A stretch of 7,472 nt of DNA, from positions 1 through 7,472 of the forward strand of contig JAILEJ010000305.1 of NCBI GenBank assembly GCA_024688095.1. Reading direction: 5' to 3'. Shown here piece after piece: positions 1 to 6,335 of this stretch; position 1 is the stretch's first letter, and every line of letters starts with the position of its first letter. The DNA is from Butyrivibrio sp. Lineage in GTDB: Bacteria > Bacillota > Clostridia > Lachnospirales > Lachnospiraceae. Both the position numbers and the translations under genes were made by a program. The notes under the pieces are model-generated. The model made no database searches. It saw nothing but the letters and a program-made list of their open reading frames with translations, and had not been told where the DNA came from.

Positions 1-893
1 TCTTCAACTTTTATCCCCTTACTCTGGGCCTTTTCAATAGCTGCTTTATCCTTCTTACGATTATTTATACTTTCTTGCGTAGTCATTATGATTCCAAATA
101 TAACGAATATAATCCATCCTCCGCCCATAATAATCCCTACAGGCTCATATTCTGTTTTTCCAATAATCAGGCTGTCAGTCAGCTCCATAAATGCAGAATT
201 AAATGCCTCCCCAACAGTATAATTATTCGATGTGAGATATCTTTGCAGTTTTTCTCCAAACTCGTCAGTTGTGTCACCGGTAAGAACAAGATCTGTTAAA
301 TCTCCCTGCATTCCTTCCCAGTACCAATCACTAAATTCCGGGTTTATGTCTTTGGGTTCTGTATATACGATCAGCCAGTGTTTTTCATCTTCATAACTAT
401 TTACATATACATCATATGCATAGTTTTCAAGACTATCATAATAATCTTGCCAGGATTCGTTATAATCTGTAAGTAATCCAACACTTATACCTGTCTTTTC
501 CTGAAACTGTTCAAAAGTTTCATATAGTTTTTCTTCTTCCTCATCTGTCAAAATATCAATATAATCTGTAATTCCAGGTCCATATGCATAATCCATATTT
601 AGCTTTTCCACTTTATTTATAGAAGCATATATAATAAGCGCTCCTATTAATAAAAAGAAAACATAAACTAAATATGTAAAAAAAAGCCCCGCTGACTGAG
701 GCGTATCCCTTACATATCTATAGTTGATTCTACTCCCATTATAAAAAGCATACCTGGAATACCCGCGGCAAGGCTTATCTCTGTATATTGGCGGTGGCGC
801 AGTTCGTTTTGATGATCTTGAACGTGATGAAGAGCTTGATGAGCTGCTGTGAAAACCTCCTGAATGAGATCCCCCTCCTGATGAATGTGGCAT
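1..893 (-). CDS. TPM-domain-like (YgcG-type) two-TM protein with poly-Ser N-terminus, 3' end cut off
   Basis: The frame stays open for 297 codons from ATG at 893 to the window edge, so the C-terminus is missing. The start is supported by AGGGAGG at 901-907, seven bases upstream. Residues 1-32 are low complexity: a Gly/Ser/His patch, then a run of eight serines and an Arg/Ser stretch. Residues 33-66 are rich in Arg and Tyr. TM1 is about 69-90, and a second hydrophobic segment is about 251-271, followed by a Lys/Glu-rich tail. Between them, about 100-230, is an extracytoplasmic-looking domain resembling TPM (PF04536). It has a TDYIDILTDEEEEKL opening, a KTGISVGLLTDY strand and an EKHWLIVYT strand. 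TPM proteins are membrane-associated and of mostly unsettled function. The usual order is signal peptide, TPM, TM, Gly-rich tail; here the low-complexity part comes first. The TPM assignment is from pattern only. It is separated from the upstream gene by a terminator. Confidence 0.72.
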   Translation of the reverse strand, partial: MPHSSGGGSHSGGFHSSSSSSSSRSRSSKRTAPPPIYRDKPCRGYSRYAFYNGSRINYRYVRDTPQSAGLFFTYLVYVFFLLIGALIIYASINKVEKLNMDYAYGPGITDYIDILTDEEEEKLYETFEQFQEKTGISVGLLTDYNESWQDYYDSLENYAYDVYVNSYEDEKHWLIVYTEPKDINPEFSDWYWEGMQGDLTDLVLTGDTTDEFGEKLQRYLTSNNYTVGEAFNSAFMELTDSLIIGKTEYEPVGIIMGGGWIIFVIFGIIMTTQESINNRKKDKAAIEKAQSKGIKVE

Positions 894-1015
894 TTTCTAT
901 CCTCCCTGGTCACAACAAAATATTATTAATAAAAGCTGCTGTTTGATATGATTTAAATAACCTTTTATATTTTAACAGAAGATACTATAAAATTCATTGC
1001 TTTATAATAAAGAAA

Positions 1016-1046
1016 AACCTTCGCCTAAAATTTTCAGGCGAAGGTT
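1016..1046 (-). terminator. Intrinsic terminator of the HTH-HD gene
   Basis: A perfect 11-bp inverted repeat (AACCTTCGCCT at 1016-1026, AGGCGAAGGTT at 1036-1046) encloses a 9-base loop. On the minus strand it is followed by a T-rich run (TTTCTTTATTATAAA, 1015 to 1001). It lies 24 bases after the stop codon of the gene ending at 1070, and it separates that gene from the TPM-like gene. The plus-strand flank is less T-rich, so it acts mainly leftward. Confidence 0.88.
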
Positions 1047-1069
1047 GATTTATTAATAATCTATATTTA

Positions 1070-1885
1070 TCACATCAATCTCTTATAGATATCAAGCATG
1101 CTTTCTATCTGGTATTGCAAAAGCCATGCTGCATTATTATATTCAGGAGTTGATTTGACTGTTTTCATAACTTTGGGATAATACTTATCAGTTTCAAGTA
1201 TCATTCTATATATTCTGTCACGGCTAAGCCCCCATGACATGGTAGTCAGATTATTACATCTGTCTATACATTTAATAAGCGATGCTTTAGGATTTTTACT
1301 TATTCTTTCATAATAAGCTTCCATCACTTCATCACGATTTTCATCAGTTGTTTTCTCATGAGTAAGTATTCTTACAATATCTTTTATTTCGTCATTGACC
1401 GGTAGGTCATCATAATCTTTGTCACAATCTTCTATAACATCATGTAACATACATCCTGCAATTATCTCATCTTCAATAATATCCATCGATAAAGCGTGAC
1501 ATGCCAGATTTAGCGGATGGTAAATATAAGGTATTCCGGAACACTTTCTGTTTTGTCCCTGATGTGCTTCAACTGCATAATCTATAGCCTTTAGCGAATT
1601 ATACAGCTTAAAATTCTTTGCTGTAGTCTTCACATAAGTCTTCATATGCTCCCAATTATATATTGCATCCTTTGTCTTAAAAATGTTCTGCCTTTCTTCA
1701 ACAAGTGCTGAGACTGACACATCAAGAACATTTGCCAGTTTTATCAGCTCATCCGTATCCGGCTTATATTCATCTCGTTCCCAGGAGGATACAGCCTGGA
1801 AGCTCACACTTAGGTAATCTGCAACCTGTTCCTGCGTAAGCCTTCGTTCCTCTCTGAAACACTTTATATTTGATCCCATACTCAT
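1070..1885 (-). CDS. XRE-family HTH regulator fused to a (p)ppGpp-hydrolase-type HD domain (small alarmone hydrolase-like)
   Basis: The protein has 271 residues. Residues 5-62 form a Cro/CI-type helix-turn-helix (RRLTQEQVADYLSVSFQAVSSWER, about 14-37), so it is expected to bind DNA. Residues about 97-215 match the HD hydrolase fold of RelA/SpoT and MESH1 proteins. All recognisable active-site elements are present: R113 in GQNRKCSG, H123 in PYIYHP, H148-D149 in MLHD, E152-D153, and D208-R209 with N212 in IDRCNNL. In that family these bind Mn2+ and remove the 3'-pyrophosphate from ppGpp. No synthetase, TGS or ACT domain follows; only helices to the end. The start at 1885 is chosen because GGAG lies seven bases upstream (GGAGAAAG); M3 is the only near alternative. 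It stands alone between two hairpins. The likely role is an alarmone-sensing or alarmone-degrading transcription regulator; the coupling of the two functions is inference. Confidence 0.88.
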   Translation of the reverse strand: MSMGSNIKCFREERRLTQEQVADYLSVSFQAVSSWERDEYKPDTDELIKLANVLDVSVSALVEERQNIFKTKDAIYNWEHMKTYVKTTAKNFKLYNSLKAIDYAVEAHQGQNRKCSGIPYIYHPLNLACHALSMDIIEDEIIAGCMLHDVIEDCDKDYDDLPVNDEIKDIVRILTHEKTTDENRDEVMEAYYERISKNPKASLIKCIDRCNNLTTMSWGLSRDRIYRMILETDKYYPKVMKTVKSTPEYNNAAWLLQYQIESMLDIYKRLM

Positions 1886-1950
1886 TTTCTTTCTCCGATC
1901 ATTTTGCGGCTATGTTCTTTACTACTTTACACATACGCTACCATAGAGAA

Positions 1951-1976
1951 ATAATATAATTTCAAGCTAAACTTGA
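1951..1976 (-). promoter_or_regulatory. Candidate operator/promoter region of the HTH-HD gene
   Basis: An inverted repeat TCAAG-CTAAA-CTTGA (1962-1976) sits 77-91 bases upstream of the HTH-HD start. It directly abuts an AT-rich block reading TATATTAT on the minus strand (about 1951-1959). Short palindromes of this kind near a promoter are common targets of XRE-type repressors, so autoregulation is possible. No -35 box at proper spacing is convincing, and 5-bp arms can occur by chance. Confidence 0.28.
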
Positions 1977-2023
1977 TTTTGTCACCCTAAATAAAATTCC
2001 TTTTCCGGCAAATGTAATTATAC

Positions 2024-2061
2024 AATAAGCCGGCAATCAATTTAAAGATTACCGACTTATT
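2024..2061 (-). terminator. Hairpin terminator after the DUF3298 lipoprotein gene
   Basis: The arms 2024-2038 and 2047-2061 form a 15-bp stem around an 8-base loop. When read as minus-strand RNA, the two non-Watson-Crick positions are G-U wobbles. Read as plus-strand RNA the same positions become C-A mismatches. The structure is therefore built for leftward transcription, fitting the gene that ends at 2104. The T-tract after the stem is poor (GTATAATTACATTT), so termination may be partial. Confidence 0.62.
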
Positions 2062-2083
2062 ATTTAACTTCTTTTCACAAAGT

Positions 2084-2108
2084 GTTAATTTTGTTTTTAC
2101 AAATTAAC
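2084..2108 (-). repeat. AT-rich inverted repeat overlapping the lipoprotein stop codon
   Basis: GTTAATTT (2084-2091) and AAATTAAC (2101-2108) are perfect 8-bp complements that include the stop codon of the gene ending at 2104. The inner bases can add two or three more pairs with one bulge. There is no T-run after it. It may be a 3'-end stabilising hairpin ahead of the terminator, or just AT-rich chance pairing. Confidence 0.35.
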
Positions 2109-3918
2109 CTGCGTAATATAATGTTTCAAATATTTGATCTGCTGAAACGCCATCAATATTAGGATAGAATGAATTTTCTCCTGCCGGTTCTATCGTAAAC
2201 CTTGCTATTGTCCCATCTTTGGTTATAGTATCAACTATACTTTCACCATCGGTACGAATTATAGTGAAATCAGTTCCTGCAGGAAAAGTTTCTCTGGATA
2301 CGACATCACCATTTTCATCCACTACATCAGTTTCAAACTCGATTTTAGTTATAAGCGCATATTGCATATAAACATCATAAAAAGAATCTTCACTTAGAGT
2401 ATTTCCGTCTGTGTCAAGTGCATAAATTTTATTACCACTGTATGAACTTAGAATATCCATCCTTGTTGCAAGACACATTGCTGATGAATCAGTGAGACAG
2501 TATGTGTAGTAATCATCCTCCACTGAGTCATAATAGCTTCCAAGTGAATCACATGGTAAATTGTCTTTTCGAACAATCTTGCCATCTTCAATTTCAAAGC
2601 AGTACAAAACATGATAATCGTTATAAGTACCTGTATCTACTATAATAAAGTGTTTTTCTCCGGAACGAGCAAGATATGTTTTGTAAGAGAAAAAGTAATC
2701 TTCAACTGTTAATGAATCGCTTTCACTTTGAACCTGCAAATGAATATAATCCTCAGGATAATCCACGTCTCCTTCTCCCCATATATCATACTTCTCATAT
2801 GTACCATCACCGTTAGTATCAGAATAAAGGCTCATATAATCTGGCACCTGCGATATTATTGTTCCACCATCCTCTGGTATATAATCCTTATCAATAAGTC
2901 CAGATTCGTAAGAAATCTCCGCTGTTATAGTTCCCGAAGCATATGGTGCAATTTCATATGGATTAAATATAATCTGAACACCATCTGCATTCATGCCCCA
3001 GATCAAATGATATCCATCTTCATTTTGAGAATCAGAATTATATATCGGTTCTATATATCTATCTATTTCTGCCTGCAATCCACCTTCATCTTCTGTAGCA
3101 AAAAAGGCATCTTCTGTATATTTGTCTATAAGCTGATCACAAAGATATTCACTAAAGGCTTCTCCATCAGGAATGACATCTGTAAGCTTTATCTCATCCC
3201 CTGTTAATACATCATAATTAACAGTTTCATAACCTGTATAGCCATGTGCACCGCCCATGTATGTAGTATTAGCAGCGATTATACTAACACATTTTGTATC
3301 AACTCTCTCAATCAAATAATCTTCATATACGTATGCTGTATATATGAATTCTTCATCCTCATCTGTATATGATTTTCTCTCCTCCCTGTTCGTCTGAATA
3401 TAATCATTGGCTACGCTTTTTGCATTTTCCCCTCTGGCGCTGATAAATTCTGTAACGGCTTCGTCCAGCTTTGGATATGCCATTTTGCTTTCATCTGTAA
3501 GAACAAGCTTTTCGATGTGACCACTAAAGAGCGGATCATTATAATTATCACTGTCATCTGCCTCATAAATATATTCAGTTGAACTAAGAAAAGAAGGAGC
3601 ATTGTCGCTCTGCTTTGTAATCTCATCATCCTTACCTGATTCGTTAGTATCTGAAGAAGATGATGTCTCATCACTTGCAGAATTTTCTATTTCATTTGTA
3701 ACGTCCTCTGACAGACTCTCTGTTGCTTCTTCTTTATTTTCATCTACAGATTCTGCATCCGTTTCTTCTTTAATCTCTTCTTTAACTTCTTCATTTTGTT
3801 CGACTGCTTCAACTGTAGACTCTTTTGCTACATCTGTCTCCAAATCATTACTTCCGCAGGCTGTCGAGTTGCTAATAATTGATGCAAATAGCAATATTGA
3901 TATCAATTTCTTCTTCAT
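2104..3918 (-). CDS. Large DUF3298 (RsiV-like) lipoprotein with Ca-binding-like loops
   Basis: The protein has 604 residues from ATG 3918. The upstream in-frame ATG at 3933 overlaps the GAGGGG ribosome site, so it is rejected. A lipoprotein signal (MKKKLISILLFASIISNSTAC) predicts lipidation at C21, although the box S-T-A-C lacks the usual leucine. Residues 22-108 are a disordered-looking Glu/Asp/Ser/Thr linker. Residues about 112-340 resemble DUF4163 plus DUF3298, with GGAHG at 222-226, NYDVLTG at 234-240 and NPYEIAPYASG at 319-329. That domain is the extracellular part of the anti-sigma factor RsiV and of the PdaC deacetylase N-terminus. Residues about 345-604 form an unrecognised beta-rich region with EF-hand-like loops (D367/N369/D371/E375, and D534/N536/D538). 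No catalytic domain is recognised, so it is probably a surface binding or sensing protein. It is likely the last gene of the operon starting near 5.63 kb. Confidence 0.85.
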   Translation of the reverse strand: MKKKLISILLFASIISNSTACGSNDLETDVAKESTVEAVEQNEEVKEEIKEETDAESVDENKEEATESLSEDVTNEIENSASDETSSSSDTNESGKDDEITKQSDNAPSFLSSTEYIYEADDSDNYNDPLFSGHIEKLVLTDESKMAYPKLDEAVTEFISARGENAKSVANDYIQTNREERKSYTDEDEEFIYTAYVYEDYLIERVDTKCVSIIAANTTYMGGAHGYTGYETVNYDVLTGDEIKLTDVIPDGEAFSEYLCDQLIDKYTEDAFFATEDEGGLQAEIDRYIEPIYNSDSQNEDGYHLIWGMNADGVQIIFNPYEIAPYASGTITAEISYESGLIDKDYIPEDGGTIISQVPDYMSLYSDTNGDGTYEKYDIWGEGDVDYPEDYIHLQVQSESDSLTVEDYFFSYKTYLARSGEKHFIIVDTGTYNDYHVLYCFEIEDGKIVRKDNLPCDSLGSYYDSVEDDYYTYCLTDSSAMCLATRMDILSSYSGNKIYALDTDGNTLSEDSFYDVYMQYALITKIEFETDVVDENGDVVSRETFPAGTDFTIIRTDGESIVDTITKDGTIARFTIEPAGENSFYPNIDGVSADQIFETLYYAG

Positions 3919-3925
3919 AATATTT

Positions 3926-3931
3926 CCCCTC
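3926..3931 (-). promoter_or_regulatory. Ribosome binding site that fixes the lipoprotein start
   Basis: GAGGGG on the minus strand lies seven bases before ATG 3918. It overlaps the codons of the longer in-frame ATG at 3933, which itself has no such site. The shorter start also puts the MKKK signal peptide at the N-terminus. Confidence 0.8.
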
Positions 3932-3955
3932 ATCTATAAATCTCAGCATTCAGAA

Positions 3956-3970
3956 ATTTTAAATTAAAAT
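3956..3970. repeat. Perfect AT-only palindrome in the intergenic gap
   Basis: ATTTTAA-A-TTAAAAT is a 7-1-7 perfect inverted repeat in the 79-bp gap between the acidic membrane protein gene and the lipoprotein gene. It contains no G or C and has no adjoining T-run, so it is not a terminator. It could be an operator of a secondary promoter for the lipoprotein, but composition alone makes such repeats common here. Confidence 0.25.
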
Positions 3971-3997
3971 ATGACAGCATCTTTAATAAATACTCCG

Positions 3998-4891
3998 TCA
4001 ATCCCATTCATCCGGATAATCTTCAAAATCATCATAGGCATCATCCATATCATAATACTCATTTTTAAAATCGTTATAATATCCTTCAATATCACCATCC
4101 ACATATGGATCAAAATCTTCATCGTAACCATACTCTTCACGCTCATCATCGCAATCATAATAATATTTTTTATTAGAACTTCCAGAAGTTGTAGTTTTCT
4201 TTTGAGATGAGTTTTCTGGCTTTCCAGATGAATCATATCCTGCATATGTGATATTATTTTTTTTATAATAATTACTAGATATAATTCCAGCTATATAAAC
4301 CTTACCTTCTGATTCTCCTATATGATAGCATACATATCTGTCCTCTGTGTCCTCTACATACTCATCACCATATTTTATATAATACTTATCTTTGCAATAA
4401 ATACATTTTACGGAAACATAACAGTCTTTAGCATTATATAATCCTTTATAGCGAATATCTCCATTTTCCAGTTTTTCTAATAATTCTTTGTAACCAGACT
4501 CTTCCTGATACCGATTAATGGTATCATATAAATCATTTGAAATCTCATAAACTATTGCTGCTCTCCCTCCCAGAGTTTCCTTCTTAAAGGAATTAAGCAT
4601 ATTAACTTCCACTTCTACATAATCATCAGAATAAGTACTGTAATCTTCCTCTGTACCAACTTTAATGTTCTCGATAACCTTAACACTTGCTATATATTCA
4701 TAATCCTTATATTCTTTCTCCAAAAAACTGTTCAATGAATCGATTTTATTCTTATATTCTGTCCTTATGCTCTCAAATTCGGCATTATTTCTATTTTCAA
4801 TATACTTTAAATAACCCATTATTATTGCTGTCAACAATATAACTGCTAAAGCAAATTTCCATAATGAAAATGAACCATAATCTTCATTCAT
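3998..4891 (-). CDS. Single-pass membrane protein with acidic, tyrosine-rich C-terminal tail (unknown function)
   Basis: The protein has 297 residues from ATG 4891; a TTG further up overlaps the ribosome site and is rejected. There is no family I can name. A short N-terminus (about 8 residues) precedes one TM segment at about 9-30. It is not followed by a signal-peptidase-like AxA, so the protein is probably anchored with its bulk outside. Residues 31-70 are charged and helical, possibly coiled coil. Residues about 70-215 are a mixed domain with three cysteines in DCYVSVKCIYC (157-166). Residues 220-242 are a Ser/Thr/Lys/Gly linker. The last 52 residues contain 25 Asp/Glu, 9 Tyr and only 2 basic residues. 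Such a tail may bind divalent cations or cationic surfaces; this is inference. It lies 30 bp downstream of the M50-like protease gene and 79 bp upstream of the lipoprotein gene, same strand, suggesting one transcript. Confidence 0.82.
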   Translation of the reverse strand: MNEDYGSFSLWKFALAVILLTAIIMGYLKYIENRNNAEFESIRTEYKNKIDSLNSFLEKEYKDYEYIASVKVIENIKVGTEEDYSTYSDDYVEVEVNMLNSFKKETLGGRAAIVYEISNDLYDTINRYQEESGYKELLEKLENGDIRYKGLYNAKDCYVSVKCIYCKDKYYIKYGDEYVEDTEDRYVCYHIGESEGKVYIAGIISSNYYKKNNITYAGYDSSGKPENSSQKKTTTSGSSNKKYYYDCDDEREEYGYDEDFDPYVDGDIEGYYNDFKNEYYDMDDAYDDFEDYPDEWD

Positions 4892-4899
4892 ATACTGCA

Positions 4900-4904
4900 C
4901 CCTC
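4900..4904 (-). promoter_or_regulatory. Ribosome binding site that fixes the acidic membrane protein start
   Basis: GAGGG on the minus strand lies eight bases before ATG 4891. The longer reading would begin at TTG 4906, whose following codons are this very site, so ATG 4891 is preferred. Confidence 0.75.
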
Positions 4905-4921
4905 AAAACAAAAAATATCCA

Positions 4922-5533
4922 TTACAAATTCACCATATTAATTATAACAAGAATTATATATATAATTATAGAACAGATTGGCATACCTCTAAAAATATTG
5001 TTGATATCTTTTTTACTAAGTGTCATATGTACAAGAATCGATGCAAAAAAATATCCCCAGATTATGAAATGCCATGCCTTTGTACATAATGGATATGCAA
5101 AAGTCATCATTGCATATAAGCTGCAAAGGCCACATATTATTGGCGCCGCAGAAGCAAGTACCATCTGAACAGCTCCTAAAATCCTGCCTCCCCTTGTTCT
5201 GAAATCCACTCTTCCAAGTGTATTTTCATTTGGGATAAGAGTTATCTTTCTTACCTGGGCTCCCGAACATGTAGCAAGAAGTGCATGTGATAGTTCATGA
5301 TGCACAGTCCCGGGATATGTCAGATAATTGCAAATAATAAAGGATGCTTTATTTCCCAAAATTATAGCAAGCACTCTCTGAAACACGGTTGCTATCAGAT
5401 TGATAACCGTTCCAATAACAAGTAAGATTATCCACATCATTATCATCTGCATTATAGATAACAAAAAAATATTTGAACTTAAAGCTGTATAATAAACTTC
5501 AATTTCCTTCATTAACTGACCTGTAATCTCCAT
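4922..5533 (-). CDS. M50B-like integral membrane metalloprotease
   Basis: The protein has 203 residues. HHELSHALLA at 78-87 carries the zinc-protease motif HExxH (H79, E80, H83). It is flanked by YPGTV before and by a GAQVRKITLIPN...LGRVDF stretch after, the usual surroundings in M50B-like membrane peptidases. Hydrophobic segments lie at about 24-58, 118-146, 153-171 and 184-201. A later LSKKDINNIFRG (172-183) may supply the third zinc ligand (D176), as in relatives; the classic NPDG box of S2P is not seen. The start at 5533 is chosen because AAAAGG lies six bases upstream. The open frame reaches ATG 5656, but that start has no ribosome site, adds a basic non-family extension of 41 residues, and falls in a probable promoter. 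ATG 5512 is a possible shorter start. Intramembrane cleavage or membrane-protein quality control is likely; the substrate is unknown. Confidence 0.8.
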   Translation of the reverse strand: MEITGQLMKEIEVYYTALSSNIFLLSIMQMIMMWIILLVIGTVINLIATVFQRVLAIILGNKASFIICNYLTYPGTVHHELSHALLATCSGAQVRKITLIPNENTLGRVDFRTRGGRILGAVQMVLASAAPIICGLCSLYAMMTFAYPLCTKAWHFIIWGYFFASILVHMTLSKKDINNIFRGMPICSIIIYIILVIINMVNL

Positions 5534-5539
5534 CTTTTT

Positions 5540-5545
5540 CCTTTT
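5540..5545 (-). promoter_or_regulatory. Ribosome binding site that fixes the protease start
   Basis: AAAAGG on the minus strand lies six bases before ATG 5533. It is the best site for any start in this frame and decides against the longer start at 5656. Confidence 0.6.
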
Positions 5546-5626
5546 ACGCTCTACAAAAAACGCTTTTTTATTTAATGGTTTACCGAACGTTTTTTCTTCT
5601 TTAATCGTAACTCTATAAGTTGTAAA

Positions 5627-5656
5627 ATTATATATGTAGTATAAACCATACTTCAA
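5627..5656 (-). promoter_or_regulatory. Probable sigma-A promoter of the protease operon
   Basis: On the minus strand, TTGAAG (5651-5656, -35) and a perfect TATAAT (5627-5632, -10) are separated by 18 bases. Transcription would start near 5620, giving an untranslated leader of about 85 bases to ATG 5533. The -35 box lies only four bases from the AAGGAGG site (5660-5666) of the divergent LRR gene, so the two genes share this short region. Confidence 0.5.
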
Positions 5657-5675
5657 AGTAAGGAGGAATTTTTTT

Positions 5676-6272
5676 ATGAGGCATAAAAAATATTATCTTT
5701 ATATCATTATTTGCATTTTTATGATATTACTATTACCTGCAAGAGCAAAAGCTATCGATTCATCCAAACCTTCCCCGGCAATAAATGTTGGTGATACCGT
5801 TCAGGATTCTCAGGGAAGCCTTACTTATAAAATAATTTCAAATGCAACTTTTTCTGAAGGTAATTATGACTTTTACGGGAAGGTTTTGATCAATGGACGT
5901 GGTTCAAGTAAAAGCCTTGTTACTCTTACCTGTAACAATAGTGTAAATTTGGAAATCAATGGTTATAGCTATGAATATAAAATAACAGGATTATCTCCTA
6001 ATGCCTTCAAGGGAGATAAAAAGTTAAAAACCTTCGAATTTTCATATGATACTACTGTTACCACTATACCAAAAGGCGCTTTTAAAAACTGCAAACAACT
6101 TGAATATATAAATTTTAAGGGAAACAGCGTAAATAAAATTAATAAAACCGCTTTCAAAGGCTGTACCAAACTTAAATATCTTTCAGCAAAAAAATCTAAA
6201 GTTAAACAGTATCAAAAAATGTTAAAGAAAGCCGGTGCGAAAAAAATAAAAATCTACAGAAAATACACATAA
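5676..6272 (+). CDS. Secreted BspA-type leucine-rich-repeat (LRR_5) protein
   Basis: The protein has 198 residues; AAGGAGG at 5660-5666, nine bases before ATG, supports the start. A signal peptide spans 1-26, with basic RHKK, a long hydrophobic core and AKA before Ile27, so it is secreted. Residues 38-105 form a beta-rich lead-in (VGDTVQDSQGSLTYKI, then NLEINGYSYEYKITGLSPNAF). About three LRR_5 units follow, with the repeated AF(K)xCxxL pattern: NAFKGDKKLKTF, GAFKNCKQLEYINF and TAFKGCTKLKYLSA. The Lys-rich end (QYQKMLKKAGAKKIKIY) is the usual cap in clostridial members. This family is typically extracellular and used in surface binding. There is no cell-wall anchor, so it may be released or held by charge. 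It is short for the family and has no enzymatic domain. It is transcribed divergently from the protease operon. Confidence 0.87.
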   Translation: MRHKKYYLYIIICIFMILLLPARAKAIDSSKPSPAINVGDTVQDSQGSLTYKIISNATFSEGNYDFYGKVLINGRGSSKSLVTLTCNNSVNLEINGYSYEYKITGLSPNAFKGDKKLKTFEFSYDTTVTTIPKGAFKNCKQLEYINFKGNSVNKINKTAFKGCTKLKYLSAKKSKVKQYQKMLKKAGAKKIKIYRKYT

Positions 6273-6301
6273 AAAATAAAATATGTGTTATCATTTTTTT
6301 T
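6265..6301 (+). terminator. Weak candidate terminator after the LRR gene
   Basis: ACACATA (6265-6271) pairs with TATGTGT (6282-6288) around a 10-base loop, overlapping the stop codon. Five bases later there are eight thymines (6294-6301). The stem is short and AT-rich and the T-run is displaced, so read-through into the GlsB-like gene is likely. Confidence 0.35.
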
Positions 6302-6335
6302 GTTAAAAATATTATGATTTTGGGAGGATGAAAAA

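Noticed and set aside
710..913. 67-codon minus-strand frame at the start of the TPM-like gene
   Set aside because: It is a shifted frame over the TPM-like gene; the frame starting at 893 has a better ribosome site, a TM segment and continues 297 codons.
1070..1885. toxSAS-type toxin-antitoxin pair involving the alarmone hydrolase domain
   Set aside because: No alarmone-synthetase-like toxin is next to the gene, and both flanks are closed by hairpins.
2728..3207. 159-codon plus-strand open frame inside the lipoprotein gene
   Set aside because: It is antisense to a well-supported lipoprotein with a signal peptide and a recognisable domain; its product is rich in Ile, Cys and Arg with no family likeness and it has no ribosome site.
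3602..3967. 121-codon plus-strand open frame with a Ser/Val-rich product
   Set aside because: It mirrors the Glu/Asp/Ser linker codons of the lipoprotein gene on the other strand; the open frame is a composition effect.
3971..4245. Open frames on both strands over the acidic tail coding region
   Set aside because: Their Ile/Met-rich products are what GAT/GAA-type codons give in other frames; the 297-residue membrane protein explains the region.
5534..5656. N-terminal extension of the M50B-like protease to ATG 5656
   Set aside because: No ribosome site precedes 5656, the extension is basic and unlike the family, and it overlaps the TATAAT/TTGAAG promoter; ATG 5533 has AAAAGG at good distance.
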